From: Candidatus Helarchaeota archaeon
Lineage (GTDB): Archaea; Asgardarchaeota; Lokiarchaeia; Helarchaeales; HEL-GB-A
DNA length: 27,770 nt
Assembly (NCBI GenBank): GCA_016840125.1
Contig: JAEOSY010000658.1
Span: 1-27,770 of the forward strand
Direction: 5' to 3'
The notes beneath the pieces are model-generated. The model did not search any database, was not told the DNA's origin, and saw only the letters and a list, made by a program, of their open reading frames with translations. A program made the position numbers and the translations under genes. Positions 9,589 through 17,776 of the stretch are shown piece by piece; position 1 is the first letter of the stretch, and the number at the start of each line of letters is the position of its first letter.

Positions 9589-10029
9589 TTAATCAGCGTT
9601 CAATTTTTGAATGGATGCTTCTATAGTGTCAGATGATTGGAGCCCCAACAATTTATTCTGTAGTTGAGCTTGCCTAAAGAATAGAAGTAATGGAATTGCA
9701 TGAATTTGGAAATGTGCAGCAATTTTAGGTGCATAATCGACATTTAATCGCCCAAAAACAATGTGGATGTATTTTTTTGCTAATTGCGTGAAGATAGGCT
9801 CAATCATTTTACAAGGGCCACACCAATCCGCGTAAAAATCAACAATCACTTTTTCATTTTGTTTAATAACGTCCCAAAAATTAGTTGCATTCAATTGGAT
9901 TAGGTTTTCGCCGGGTTTCAGTTTTGATCTTTTGGTATCAGTATGATTTTTTGATTCATTCATCATTTGGTTTAATTTTTTTTTCCGAATTCTTTTCAAT
10001 TCTTCATCAGCTTTTTTATCGCGCTCCAT
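9589..10029 (-). CDS. Thioredoxin with a charged N-terminal extension
   Basis: 146 residues. The C-terminal 100 or so are a thioredoxin domain: VIVDFYADWCGPCKMIEP carries the redox-active CGPC, and HAIPLLLFF holds the cis-Pro strand. The first 45 residues are extremely Lys/Arg/Glu-rich (DEELKRIRKKKLNQMM), probably a charged helix of the type found on some archaeal thioredoxins; no signal peptide, so cytoplasmic. About 110 nt separate it from the Mrp gene upstream on the same strand. Confidence 0.92.
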   Translation of the reverse strand: MERDKKADEELKRIRKKKLNQMMNESKNHTDTKRSKLKPGENLIQLNATNFWDVIKQNEKVIVDFYADWCGPCKMIEPIFTQLAKKYIHIVFGRLNVDYAPKIAAHFQIHAIPLLLFFRQAQLQNKLLGLQSSDTIEASIQKLNAD

Positions 10030-10137
10030 AAAATTCCAGCTTTTTCATCTATTCATCAATTTTTGATGTATTTTCATATTTAATTTTTAATTTCTTGACA
10101 TTTTCTCTGGATCATAAATAGACGTTGCTGAATAGGA

Positions 10138-11025
10138 TTATCCTTTATAATGTGGCTCAATTTGTTTCCGAATATTATCTGTGACTTCCTTAAAAGCTTC
10201 CGCCGCTTTTGATCGAGCATTTTGAACGATGAAAGGTAGCCCTTCATCACCGTCCTTGGTAATATTTGCATCAATTGGGATACTTCCTAGGAATGGAATC
10301 TTCATATCCTTGGATGCCTTCTTTCCGCCGCCTTCACTGAAAATTTTGGTTTCATGTCCACAATGCGGACAAACGAATCCGCTCATGTTTTCAACGATAC
10401 CCAGCACTGGAACATGCATCTCTTTTACCATCGTGATACTTTTCCGGACATCTAATAATGCAACCTCTTGCGGGGTTGTGACAATAACCACGCCTGTGAT
10501 ATCAGGTATTAATTGTAGAATGCTTAATGGTTCATCGCCAGTTCCTGGGGGTAGATCCGCAATCAAATAGTCCAGTTCGCCCCAATTTACATCCTTTATG
10601 AACTGTTTTATAGCTGTCATTTTTAAGGGACCGCGCCAAATAACTGGCGTATCGGGATCGGTGAGTAAAAATGCCATCGACATAACCTTCATATTTAATG
10701 GCCCCAGAGCTGGCATAATTCCATTTTCTTGTACAGATGGAGCATATTGTTTAATTCCAAGCATTTTGGGAGTGTTTGGACCAGTAATGTCTGCATCTAA
10801 CACGCCGACACGGAGGCCATTTAGGGCAAAAGCGGTTGCTAGATTAATAGCAACGGTAGTTTTTCCAACACCGCCTTTTCCACTTAGCACTACTATAACA
10901 TAACGAATATTTTTCATTTTTTTACTAATTATTTTATGTTCTGCATCCATCTGAGCTTTAAATTGTGCTTGCGTTTCTTCTTTCGTTTTCGGTACTGCTT
11001 TTTGTTCAACCGTTTTTTCCATCAT
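10138..11025 (-). CDS. Mrp/NBP35-type ATP-binding Fe-S cluster carrier
   Basis: P-loop ATPase of the Mrp/ApbC/NBP35 group, which holds a [4Fe-4S] cluster between monomers and transfers it to target enzymes. Seen: deviant Walker A VVLSGKGGVGKTT, the switch LDADITGPNTPKMLG, Walker B YLIADLPPGTGDEP, and the cluster-binding CPHCG pair in ENMSGFVCPHCGHE. A charged N-terminal extension of about 40 residues precedes the domain. The frame runs to TTG 11037, but AAGGAG abuts that TTG, so ATG 11025 (or 11022) is the better start. A zinc-ribbon gene lies just upstream; thioredoxin is downstream. Confidence 0.94.
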   Translation of the reverse strand: MMEKTVEQKAVPKTKEETQAQFKAQMDAEHKIISKKMKNIRYVIVVLSGKGGVGKTTVAINLATAFALNGLRVGVLDADITGPNTPKMLGIKQYAPSVQENGIMPALGPLNMKVMSMAFLLTDPDTPVIWRGPLKMTAIKQFIKDVNWGELDYLIADLPPGTGDEPLSILQLIPDITGVVIVTTPQEVALLDVRKSITMVKEMHVPVLGIVENMSGFVCPHCGHETKIFSEGGGKKASKDMKIPFLGSIPIDANITKDGDEGLPFIVQNARSKAAEAFKEVTDNIRKQIEPHYKG

Positions 11026-11074
11026 AAATTTTTGCAACTCCTTTTAATTCATCCCAACTCATAAATTAGGAGGT

Positions 11075-11221
11075 TTACATTTCACATAAGACAAATTGTT
11101 TTTGAAGATGACCGATCATACCACATTTTGGGCAATAATAGATAGAATGAGAGTTTATAGTTTCTGGTGTCCATTCATATCCACAAGATTTGCATTTTAA
11201 AACGCCTTTCTTATCTAACAT
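11075..11221 (-). CDS. 48-residue zinc-ribbon protein
   Basis: Small frame starting ATG 11221 with AGGTG 8 nt upstream. The product has CKSCGYEWTPE followed about 20 residues later by YYCPKCGMIGHLQ: two CxxC knuckles, as in a rubredoxin-like or zinc-ribbon fold. It could bind zinc or a single iron. It precedes the Mrp carrier gene by about 50 nt and is probably co-transcribed. No family name can be assigned from so short a protein. Confidence 0.75.
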   Translation of the reverse strand: MLDKKGVLKCKSCGYEWTPETINSHSIYYCPKCGMIGHLQKQFVLCEM

Positions 11222-11384
11222 AAATTAACACCTACGTGCTTACTATTTATAACACATTTACTCCTATTACTTTGAAGTTGTAATCATAGTTAAATGTTTA
11301 GTTATAGATTGTAACATTGTTAAATTGAAGGTTTTCTAAAATACCTTTTTTAAAAAAGTTGCAGATATTAAACAGGGAGAAGCA

Positions 11385-11546
11385 ATGAAATTTATTCCCT
11401 ACTTATATGGCTCAATGAATGAGTTTCCTGTTTTCGCGGGTATATTTGTCTTTCAACAATCTATCAGTAGTTTTGTATTTTTCTGGGTTGGGCTTCTATT
11501 GATAATTGCAGGTGTATCACTTCTCGCGAGAGTTATGGGAGAATAA
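11385..11546 (+). CDS. 53-residue single-pass membrane protein
   Basis: ATG 11385 follows GGGAGA at a good distance (about 5 nt). The product begins MKFIPYLYGSMNEFPVF and has a long hydrophobic stretch (FVFFWVGLLLIIAGVSLL) ending in a basic ARVMGE tail, consistent with one or two membrane helices. The gap upstream (11222-11384) holds a perfect 14-bp palindrome CTTTTTTAAAAAAG at 11345-11358, which may be promoter DNA. Function unknown. Confidence 0.55.
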   Translation: MKFIPYLYGSMNEFPVFAGIFVFQQSISSFVFFWVGLLLIIAGVSLLARVMGE

Positions 11547-11579
11547 TGCTATTGAAAAATTACTCAAAATCGTATTCTT

Positions 11580-12002
11580 TTATTGGATTTGAGTTAAAAA
11601 TCCATTGTAATGACTATCAAATGAAACGATTTTAGTTAGGAGTCGTCTTTGACATAGAATTATGTTACTACAGTCTGTAAAACTAATTGCATTTCCTTTT
11701 TTTGTGATTTTTATCTGAAGATATACGATCTCTTGAAGCCACTGGTTTTCAACTGCAACCATCTCAGCTATTGGTTCAGTTCCAAGGAATAACGATCTCA
11801 TTTTTTCTAATAAATCCGTTCTGTTACCATTTGTTCTTACATTTATTAATGTCATACTTTCATCGAAGACAAAGTTTGATGTACAGATTCTACCATATAA
11901 CCCCTCTGCCATTTCCTTCAGAATCTCATGTGCACGTTTATAATTTTTATCCTTCTTTGAAAGTAAAGCATAATAAAAGCCTGTATCTAAGAAAATTCCC
12001 AT
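11580..12002 (-). CDS. PIN-domain ribonuclease toxin (VapC-like)
   Basis: 140-residue PIN domain. The four acidic metal ligands are in place: D6 in IFLDTGF, E48 in FVFDES, D110 in SFTDCSN, and D129 in VSFDSHYNGF. VapC toxins of this size cut RNA and are blocked by a partner antitoxin. The partner is directly upstream with 3 nt between them, the usual antitoxin-toxin order. Confidence 0.87.
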   Translation of the reverse strand: MGIFLDTGFYYALLSKKDKNYKRAHEILKEMAEGLYGRICTSNFVFDESMTLINVRTNGNRTDLLEKMRSLFLGTEPIAEMVAVENQWLQEIVYLQIKITKKGNAISFTDCSNIILCQRRLLTKIVSFDSHYNGFLTQIQ

Positions 12003-12005
12003 TTT

Positions 12006-12272
12006 CTAATCAGCCCCATATAAATCTGCATCAATATCCCCTTTCGTACTCTCTTCAAAATCCTCTGCCATATTAAGAATTTTTATAACCCTTTCTTTGG
12101 AGATTTTAGGAACTGGGGAAAAGTAATCCGCTAATTCATCAATATGATTGGTTGATAATTTAATACAAACATCTAAAACATCTTGCTGTGGAATTTTTTT
12201 ACCCAACCTTAAAGTCAACTTCGCTACTAACTGGTCTAATTGTTTTTTATCCTTTATTTTTACAACTGCCAT
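12006..12272 (-). CDS. Antitoxin of the VapBC-like pair
   Basis: Small charged protein immediately upstream of the PIN toxin. VKIKDKKQLDQLVAKLTLRLGKKIPQQDVLDVCI suggests an N-terminal strand and helices like ribbon-helix-helix or related archaeal antitoxins; the acidic tail (EDFEESTKGDIDADLYG) would be the toxin-wrapping part. The frame extends to TTG 12287, but ATG 12272 (MAVVKIK) is more likely. The fold is inferred and the pairing rests mainly on position. Confidence 0.7.
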   Translation of the reverse strand: MAVVKIKDKKQLDQLVAKLTLRLGKKIPQQDVLDVCIKLSTNHIDELADYFSPVPKISKERVIKILNMAEDFEESTKGDIDADLYGAD

Positions 12273-12462
12273 ATGAAAAATATACAAAGCTAACTTTTAT
12301 ACTTTTCTACTAAAAGTCGAAGATCTAGGATTACTAATGAAACTTCTATTATTGGTCGATTTCTTTGTCAGGAAAGAAACTGATCTTAGGAAAACTCAAT
12401 TTTTATTTTTCAAAAAAAAGTCATATCATATTATATAGAAGTTATATAGAAGGATTTTCAAA

Positions 12463-13074
12463 GTGATACGTATGGGACGAGAGCAGAAGATTAGGAATTT
12501 GAGGCAATACGTTGAAAAATTTGATGAGGAGGGTAATATCCTTGAAGTTGCTTTAAGAGAAGTAGATTCTGAAAACTTTAGCTGGTTCGCGGAAGTTTTA
12601 CATGAGATTCCCACCCTAAAAAAACTTCTTTTAGGGTCTTTTGAATATAAACCTTATGAAATCAAATTGAGTTTCCCTCAATCTCTCGGAAATCTAAAAC
12701 GGTTGGAGGAATTAGTCTTTTTGCGGTGTCAGCTCAGGCAAGTGCCCAGTTTCGTAGAAAAACTCCAATCCCTTAAACAATTGACTATTACATATAATTG
12801 GATATTAGAACTCCCGGAATGGATCGGAAATTTCCCGTTGTTGGAGTGGTTAAATTTAAGCAGTAACAAACTTAATCAGCTCGCTGACACCATGGGAAAA
12901 TTGGAAACACTCCAAACCCTTTATTTAAATGGCAACCAGCTGACGACCCTACCAGAATCACTTTTAAATCTCCCCAATCTACGATATATCCAGTTAGGGG
13001 GAAATCCACTTAAAGATGAGAGTCTCTTGTTGATGAAGAAGCTGGAGAAGAACGGAGTCAATATCATATACTAG
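12463..13074 (+). CDS. Leucine-rich-repeat protein
   Basis: 203 residues with about five typical LRR units of 23 residues from about residue 65 onward, for example LEWLNLSSNKLNQLADTMG and LQTLYLNGNQLTTLPESLL (LxxLxLxxNxLxxLPxxxG pattern). The first 60 residues are a charged cap. No signal peptide or membrane segment, so probably a cytoplasmic protein-interaction module. GTG 12463 has AGAAGG 9 nt upstream; ATG 12472 is an alternative. It stands alone, convergent with the operon on the other strand. Confidence 0.9.
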   Translation: MIRMGREQKIRNLRQYVEKFDEEGNILEVALREVDSENFSWFAEVLHEIPTLKKLLLGSFEYKPYEIKLSFPQSLGNLKRLEELVFLRCQLRQVPSFVEKLQSLKQLTITYNWILELPEWIGNFPLLEWLNLSSNKLNQLADTMGKLETLQTLYLNGNQLTTLPESLLNLPNLRYIQLGGNPLKDESLLLMKKLEKNGVNIIY

Positions 13075-13089
13075 ACGGTCGGATTAGAT

Positions 13090-13956
13090 TTAATCTTTTA
13101 CAGCATATTTCCTTTCTAATTCAGAATAATGCGTATCTCCCAAGAACTGGTTAAAATTTGGAAAGGTTTGAATAATTTCGATAAAATCTCTCTGGCGTCC
13201 AGTCTCTTTGAGGCTTTTGAGGTCTTCTCGACAGGCGAGAATTTTAGCGACAAGACAGATTCCGGGATACGCAGCGATTGAATATCCTAACTTTTTCAAT
13301 TCAGTTGCGGGCAGATTTGGAGTTAGTGGTCCCATATTGATGATGTTGGGTTTATCTTTCAGAAGTTTTGGGAGTTTTTTGATATGTGCCATCCTTTTTA
13401 TTCCATCCATAAATAGCATATCTGCTCCAGCCTCAGCGTAAATTTTCAAACGTTCAATCGCGTGGTCAAATCCATGGGTAGCTAAGGCGTCAGTTCTTGC
13501 TATGATAATAAAATTGGAATTTTTTCGAGTATCTACTGCAGCCCGGATTTTTCCAACCATCTCATCTACTTCAATTACACTTTTCCCTGCCATATGGCCG
13601 CATCTTTTAGGCCATTCTTGATCCTCAATATGGAGCCCAGCCACACCCGCCTTTTCAAACAGTTTAACCGTTCGAACGACATTAAGGGGGTTGCCAAAAC
13701 CTGTTTCGCCATCCGCAATTAAGGGGATGTTGATCGAATCGACCATCCGCGATGCAGTCTGCACCATTTCTGTCAGAGTTATCAATCCGCGATCTGGAAG
13801 TCCGAAATTGGAAACGGACGTTCCAAATCCCGTCATATGAACTGCATCAAAGCCTTGTTCTTCCACTAACTTTGCCGTTATTGCGTCTAATGCCCCAGGA
13901 ACCATTATTAGCTCTTTTTCTTCTATTAAGTCATTAAGACTTTTGTATTTATCCAT
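13090..13956 (-). CDS. Isocitrate lyase/PEP mutase family C-C lyase (methylisocitrate or 2,3-dimethylmalate lyase-like)
   Basis: 288-residue TIM-barrel lyase. GETGFGNPLNVVRTVKLFE is the metal-binding region, EDQEWPKRCGHMAGK holds the catalytic KRCGH that separates lyases from PEP mutases (which lack the Cys), and IIARTDA plus AGADMLFMDG are family blocks. Relatives cleave 2-methylisocitrate to pyruvate and succinate (PrpB) or 2,3-dimethylmalate to pyruvate and propionate (Dml). The adjacent LeuC/LeuD-type hydro-lyase subunits recreate the DmdA-DmdB-Dml set of nicotinate fermentation in Eubacterium barkeri, so Dml-like is the better guess, but PrpB-type activity or another substrate is possible. 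GAGGT 9 nt upstream of ATG; last gene of the operon. Confidence 0.85.
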   Translation of the reverse strand: MDKYKSLNDLIEEKELIMVPGALDAITAKLVEEQGFDAVHMTGFGTSVSNFGLPDRGLITLTEMVQTASRMVDSINIPLIADGETGFGNPLNVVRTVKLFEKAGVAGLHIEDQEWPKRCGHMAGKSVIEVDEMVGKIRAAVDTRKNSNFIIIARTDALATHGFDHAIERLKIYAEAGADMLFMDGIKRMAHIKKLPKLLKDKPNIINMGPLTPNLPATELKKLGYSIAAYPGICLVAKILACREDLKSLKETGRQRDFIEIIQTFPNFNQFLGDTHYSELERKYAVKD

Positions 13957-13966
13957 AATAATAACC

Positions 13967-14509
13967 TCATTTATTTTTTTCTTTCAATTCTTTAAGAAGT
14001 TGCGTTTCTAAACCGCCGTTTTTAATTAAATTCAGTAAAATGGGGTGAATTTTTTCACCCTTCAGTGTTTTTTTCGTACGTAAATTTATTATTTCAGCGT
14101 TAGGAATATTAATCGCAATTTGATCTGCAGTTTGGAATTCCTTGGAAATCCCATTTACTTCTATAACAGGCAGTGCGCGACCGAGAGAACTTCGATAAAA
14201 GATTCTCGCAAAGGATTCAGCAACAATCGCAACAATTCCTTTCTCCTGAAGGATTACGGGGGCAGTCTCTCTACTTGAACCGCAGCCAAAATTCCTTCCT
14301 GCAACAATGATATCCCCATCTTGAACTTCCGTTGGAAATTCTTTAATTAGAGTTTCGCAGGTATGTTTCAGCGTTGTTTTTATATCCTCCATATATCGAG
14401 CAGGTGAAATTACATCTGTATCGACATTATCCGGGAAGACCCAAACTTTCCCTTTGATTTTTTCGCTAAATTCTTTCGCTTCTTTTTTCTTACCTAATAA
14501 TACAGCCAT
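13967..14509 (-). CDS. Aconitase-family hydro-lyase small subunit (LeuD/DmdB-like)
   Basis: 180 residues, swivel domain of the isopropylmalate isomerase/homoaconitase group. VWVFPDNVDTDVISPARYM and GRNFGCGSSRETAP are signature blocks. The loop after PAR reads YMED rather than the YLRT or YLRE type seen in LeuD and homoaconitase, a position known to influence substrate choice, so the substrate is probably neither isopropylmalate nor homocitrate; this is inference from one loop. Preceded by GAGGTG, 11 nt after the large-subunit gene and 10 nt before the lyase gene. Confidence 0.87.
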   Translation of the reverse strand: MAVLLGKKKEAKEFSEKIKGKVWVFPDNVDTDVISPARYMEDIKTTLKHTCETLIKEFPTEVQDGDIIVAGRNFGCGSSRETAPVILQEKGIVAIVAESFARIFYRSSLGRALPVIEVNGISKEFQTADQIAINIPNAEIINLRTKKTLKGEKIHPILLNLIKNGGLETQLLKELKEKNK

Positions 14510-14520
14510 TTGATCACCTC

Positions 14521-15789
14521 TTAAAAATCCCTCGGATCAGTTATTACGCCCGTCAAAGCCGAAGCGGCGACAGTAGCCGGAGAACCTAAATAAACGCCAG
14601 CTGAATCGCTTCCCATCCGCCCTTGAAAATTCCTATTAGAGCTAGAAATACATTTCTCACCAGGGGCAAGTACCCCTCCAACGGCGCCAAAACACGCACC
14701 ACAGCTTGGATTGGTAATGATAGCACCCGCGTTAATCAACATTTCAGAAATACCCGATTTTGCGGCCTGTAGCCAAATTTCTTGGGAAGCAGGAGTCACA
14801 ATCATGCGAACATCCTCATGGATCCGCTTTCCTTCTAGCATTTTGGCGGCAATTTCTAAATCTTCATACCTAGCATTAGTGCAAGAGCCTAAAAAGGCCT
14901 GATTAATCTTGGTTCCGGCAACTTCAGAAACAGGTTTCACATTATCAACAGTGTGGGGGCAGGAAATGTGAGGTTCTAAATCACTAACGTCCATTTCATA
15001 AGTTTTTTCATAAGTTGCGTTGGGATCAGGCTTAACTAAGTCAAATGGTTCGGGAGTTCTTTCTTTAACCCAGTCTACAACCTTCTCATCAGGCACACCA
15101 AACGCAAACTTCGCCCCTAATTCAAGAGCAAAATTGGACATCGTCATTCGTGATGCGATACTGAGGTTTTCCACAGTATCCCCGACAAATTCAATAGATT
15201 TATAACGTGCCACTTCCGCCGTGTAATCGCCAGCGATTTTGATAATTATATCTTTGCTCATAACGTTGTGCGGTAATTTGCCGGTGATATTAAATTTAAT
15301 TGAGCGAGGCACTCTAAACCATAGTTCTCCTTTCACATATGCGTAAAAAAGATCGGTATTCCCGAGACCACAACTTGCGGCATTAAATGCGCCGTATGTA
15401 GTAGTATGGCTATCACCACCGACAATCAACATTCCAGGTCGAATATGGCCCTTTTCAGGTAAAACTTGATGACAGATGCCTTCCTTAATATCATAAAAAT
15501 TTTTAATTTTCTGCTTCTTCACGAATTTTCGGATAACATCATGAACCAAGGCGAACCGTTCAGATGGAGCCGGATTGTAATGATCCAAAATGATAACTAT
15601 TTTATCGGGATCGAAGACCCTGCGTCTTTTGGCAGGCCGTATCTTGGTAAAATCCAAAGCAACCTTCCCAGTTCCTAAATGGCTCATTATTAAATCGATT
15701 TTAGCCATTATGATATCGTCAGGTTTAATTTCATTCCCTGAAAGAGAGTGAGCTGCTAATATTTTTTCTGCTATAGTTTGACCACTCAT
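14521..15789 (-). CDS. Aconitase-family hydro-lyase large subunit (LeuC/DmdA-like)
   Basis: 422 residues with the [4Fe-4S] ligands of the LeuC/homoaconitase family: FLGSCTNARYEDL (first Cys) and NPSCGACFG (two more). The substrate and cluster motifs GGDSHTTTYGAF and SSSNRNFQGRMGS are intact. The enzyme moves a hydroxyl by dehydration/hydration of a dicarboxylic acid; with the LeuD-like partner it forms the heterodimer. No leuA or leuB is near, which argues against leucine synthesis. AAGGAG lies 9 nt before ATG 15789. Confidence 0.9.
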   Translation of the reverse strand: MSGQTIAEKILAAHSLSGNEIKPDDIIMAKIDLIMSHLGTGKVALDFTKIRPAKRRRVFDPDKIVIILDHYNPAPSERFALVHDVIRKFVKKQKIKNFYDIKEGICHQVLPEKGHIRPGMLIVGGDSHTTTYGAFNAASCGLGNTDLFYAYVKGELWFRVPRSIKFNITGKLPHNVMSKDIIIKIAGDYTAEVARYKSIEFVGDTVENLSIASRMTMSNFALELGAKFAFGVPDEKVVDWVKERTPEPFDLVKPDPNATYEKTYEMDVSDLEPHISCPHTVDNVKPVSEVAGTKINQAFLGSCTNARYEDLEIAAKMLEGKRIHEDVRMIVTPASQEIWLQAAKSGISEMLINAGAIITNPSCGACFGAVGGVLAPGEKCISSSNRNFQGRMGSDSAGVYLGSPATVAASALTGVITDPRDF

Positions 15790-15812
15790 TTAATTAACTC
15801 CTTCAAAAATTT

Positions 15813-16484
15813 TTATGGCGTTTTTAAAACTAAAACTTCGGTGGTGCTCGGTAAACTATCTTTATCAAGCTCAACCTCCGAAGAATCCATCTCTTTTACA
15901 TTTTTATCTATGATTTTTATAAATCTTTTAATTGGTTTCAACACCTTAAACATAAGGCTGAGTCCTTTGTGATAGTAATGCATTGGGATAATTATTTTGG
16001 GATTGAGTTGCTCTATTATTTTTTTTACGCCCTTAAGCCCAACAGTAAATGTGCCACCAGTTGGAATAAACAAAACATCGATCGCACCTATTTCAGTTAA
16101 CTGTTTCTCTTTTAAAACATGCCCTATATCTCCGCAGTGACAAAAAGTAATCTCATCAACTATAAACACGTATATAGTATTGCGACCTCTCATTAATCCT
16201 CCTTGGTTATCATGTTTTGTTGCAATTCCTTTAATTTTCACTCCTTTTATGGTTCCATGATCCTGGTTCTTCCACTTGAGGATTGTGGTGTCCTCCTTGC
16301 TCCATGTTTTTGCTACCTTTCTACTCCAATGGTCAGGATGACCATGAGAGCTTAGGATAATATCAGCATTAATTTTTGGAGTTGCAATCCCCAGCATAGA
16401 ACCTTGGAACGGATCTGTAGCAATAGTGACATCCCGTCCTGTTATTTCAAAACAACTTTGCCCACACCAACGAATTTTAACCAT
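15813..16484 (-). CDS. Metallo-beta-lactamase-fold hydrolase
   Basis: 223 residues of the MBL superfamily (UlaG-like branch). SSHGHPDHWS is the HxHxDH-type metal motif, with Gly/Pro variation and the first His in HGHPDH. KHDNQGG, CHCGDIGHVL and IPMHYYHKG supply the later His and Asp ligands. Substrate unknown; in this operon a thioesterase- or lactonase-like step would fit. AGGTGG precedes ATG 16484; 23 nt separate it from LeuC. Confidence 0.85.
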   Translation of the reverse strand: MVKIRWCGQSCFEITGRDVTIATDPFQGSMLGIATPKINADIILSSHGHPDHWSRKVAKTWSKEDTTILKWKNQDHGTIKGVKIKGIATKHDNQGGLMRGRNTIYVFIVDEITFCHCGDIGHVLKEKQLTEIGAIDVLFIPTGGTFTVGLKGVKKIIEQLNPKIIIPMHYYHKGLSLMFKVLKPIKRFIKIIDKNVKEMDSSEVELDKDSLPSTTEVLVLKTP

Positions 16485-16502
16485 TTAACCCACCTTTTTT
16501 TC

Positions 16503-17756
16503 TTATTTTCTCATCTTTAGAAAATCTCCAGATTTCATTAAATTGCAAGCTCGGAGATACTGCTTGCCAGTTTTTTCTGCTAGCTCATCTAAAAGGAGAA
16601 CCCATTTTTCATAATTTCGTTTGGCCAAGCTGAATGGACTAGGTAGGTTCATTGCCATTACTACTTTCGTAAACACACGATAGCCGCTTATTACGCCCTC
16701 TTCTAACATTCTACAGCCTTCATTACACATAATGGCCATCAGCGAATCAATCAACTGGTCTATCCGAACCAAACCGGCTTGTTCCATTATTGGCATACTG
16801 CTTTTTTTTGTGCTATCGATTTTTGGGATCTCGCCCTTAGTCCATTTCAAAAACCCTTGCCCAGTTTTGGCTCCCAGATTTCCCGATTTGACCAAATCAG
16901 CTAAAAATTGTGTTGCTTCAATGTCAGGCGTAAGTGTATCATGCATGTAATTTAAACTATTATAGATAATATCTAATCCGCTGTAATCAAGGAGGGCGAT
17001 CCACCCCATTTCATCCCCAGTAATTGCCACATCTGCCTCAATCTGCTCCATTGTAATGCCTTTTTCAAGAGCTTGTGCAGCAAGCCAATTTAAATAAATT
17101 CCCAGAACACTAAAAGTTCGATTCATGATGAATCCTGGACTTTCCTTTTCAATTCGAGCAATATACATTTTATTTTTATAGTAGGGACATGGAAATTTTT
17201 CAGCAACTGCACTAGACGTATCCATAACTTCAGTAGAAGTGAATTTCCCACGGATTAATTCAATTAATCTATTTCCAAATAGGGGTATAAAAAAATGCAT
17301 GCCTACTACTTGTTCAGGTCTTCCTGAATGCTCAGCAATTTTTGTTATACTTAACGTGGAAGAATTTGAAGCTAATATTGCATGTGTGGGAGAAAACTTC
17401 CCTAAATTTTTAAAAACTTCTTGTTTAATTTTCATAAGTTCAGGAACGGCCTCAATTACAAAATCAGTATCTTCAACAGCTTTTGCTAAATCTATTTCCT
17501 TTATTAATCGTCCCAAAAGCATATCGGTTGTTATCCCCTCTTCTAATTTTCCAGCGGACTCAATCGCTCTTAACCCCTCTTTTTTAAGATAGGCTCCATT
17601 CTCTATTCGATCGACACACTTGTCAATCACTTCCATTTTTATATCATGGATTGTTACCTTCTTAAAGCCGGCTAATAACGCAAGTTGGGCAATATACCCA
17701 CCCATTAGTCCAGCTCCAATTACCGCAATATTTTTAATTTTACTGATGTCCACCAT
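16503..17756 (-). CDS. 3-hydroxyacyl-CoA dehydrogenase-like protein
   Basis: 417 residues. The N-terminal Rossmann domain has AVIGAGLMGGYIAQLA for NAD, and VGMHFFIPLFGNRLIELI is the catalytic His/Glu region (the usual HFFNP reads HFFIP here). ESPGFIMNRTF begins the first C-terminal helical domain. A second helical domain (EGCRMLEEGVISGYRVFTK) makes it longer than the usual 280-290 residues and recalls the paired domains of FadB-type enzymes. It would oxidise a 3-hydroxyacyl-CoA (or reverse); the Asn-to-Ile change hints at an unusual substrate. GGAGAAG lies upstream of the ATG; it is the third gene of the operon. Confidence 0.9.
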   Translation of the reverse strand: MVDISKIKNIAVIGAGLMGGYIAQLALLAGFKKVTIHDIKMEVIDKCVDRIENGAYLKKEGLRAIESAGKLEEGITTDMLLGRLIKEIDLAKAVEDTDFVIEAVPELMKIKQEVFKNLGKFSPTHAILASNSSTLSITKIAEHSGRPEQVVGMHFFIPLFGNRLIELIRGKFTSTEVMDTSSAVAEKFPCPYYKNKMYIARIEKESPGFIMNRTFSVLGIYLNWLAAQALEKGITMEQIEADVAITGDEMGWIALLDYSGLDIIYNSLNYMHDTLTPDIEATQFLADLVKSGNLGAKTGQGFLKWTKGEIPKIDSTKKSSMPIMEQAGLVRIDQLIDSLMAIMCNEGCRMLEEGVISGYRVFTKVVMAMNLPSPFSLAKRNYEKWVLLLDELAEKTGKQYLRACNLMKSGDFLKMRK

Positions 17757-17776
17757 TTATAGACTTCTCCAATAAA

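Noticed and set aside
10080..10274. Minus-strand 64-residue frame at the end of the Mrp gene
   Set aside because: Overlaps the Mrp C-terminus in another frame with no ribosome site or motif.
13090..15789. Leucine biosynthesis operon
   Set aside because: No leuA or leuB; the neighbours are a C-C lyase, dehydrogenase and hydrolase, and the LeuD-type loop reads YMED.
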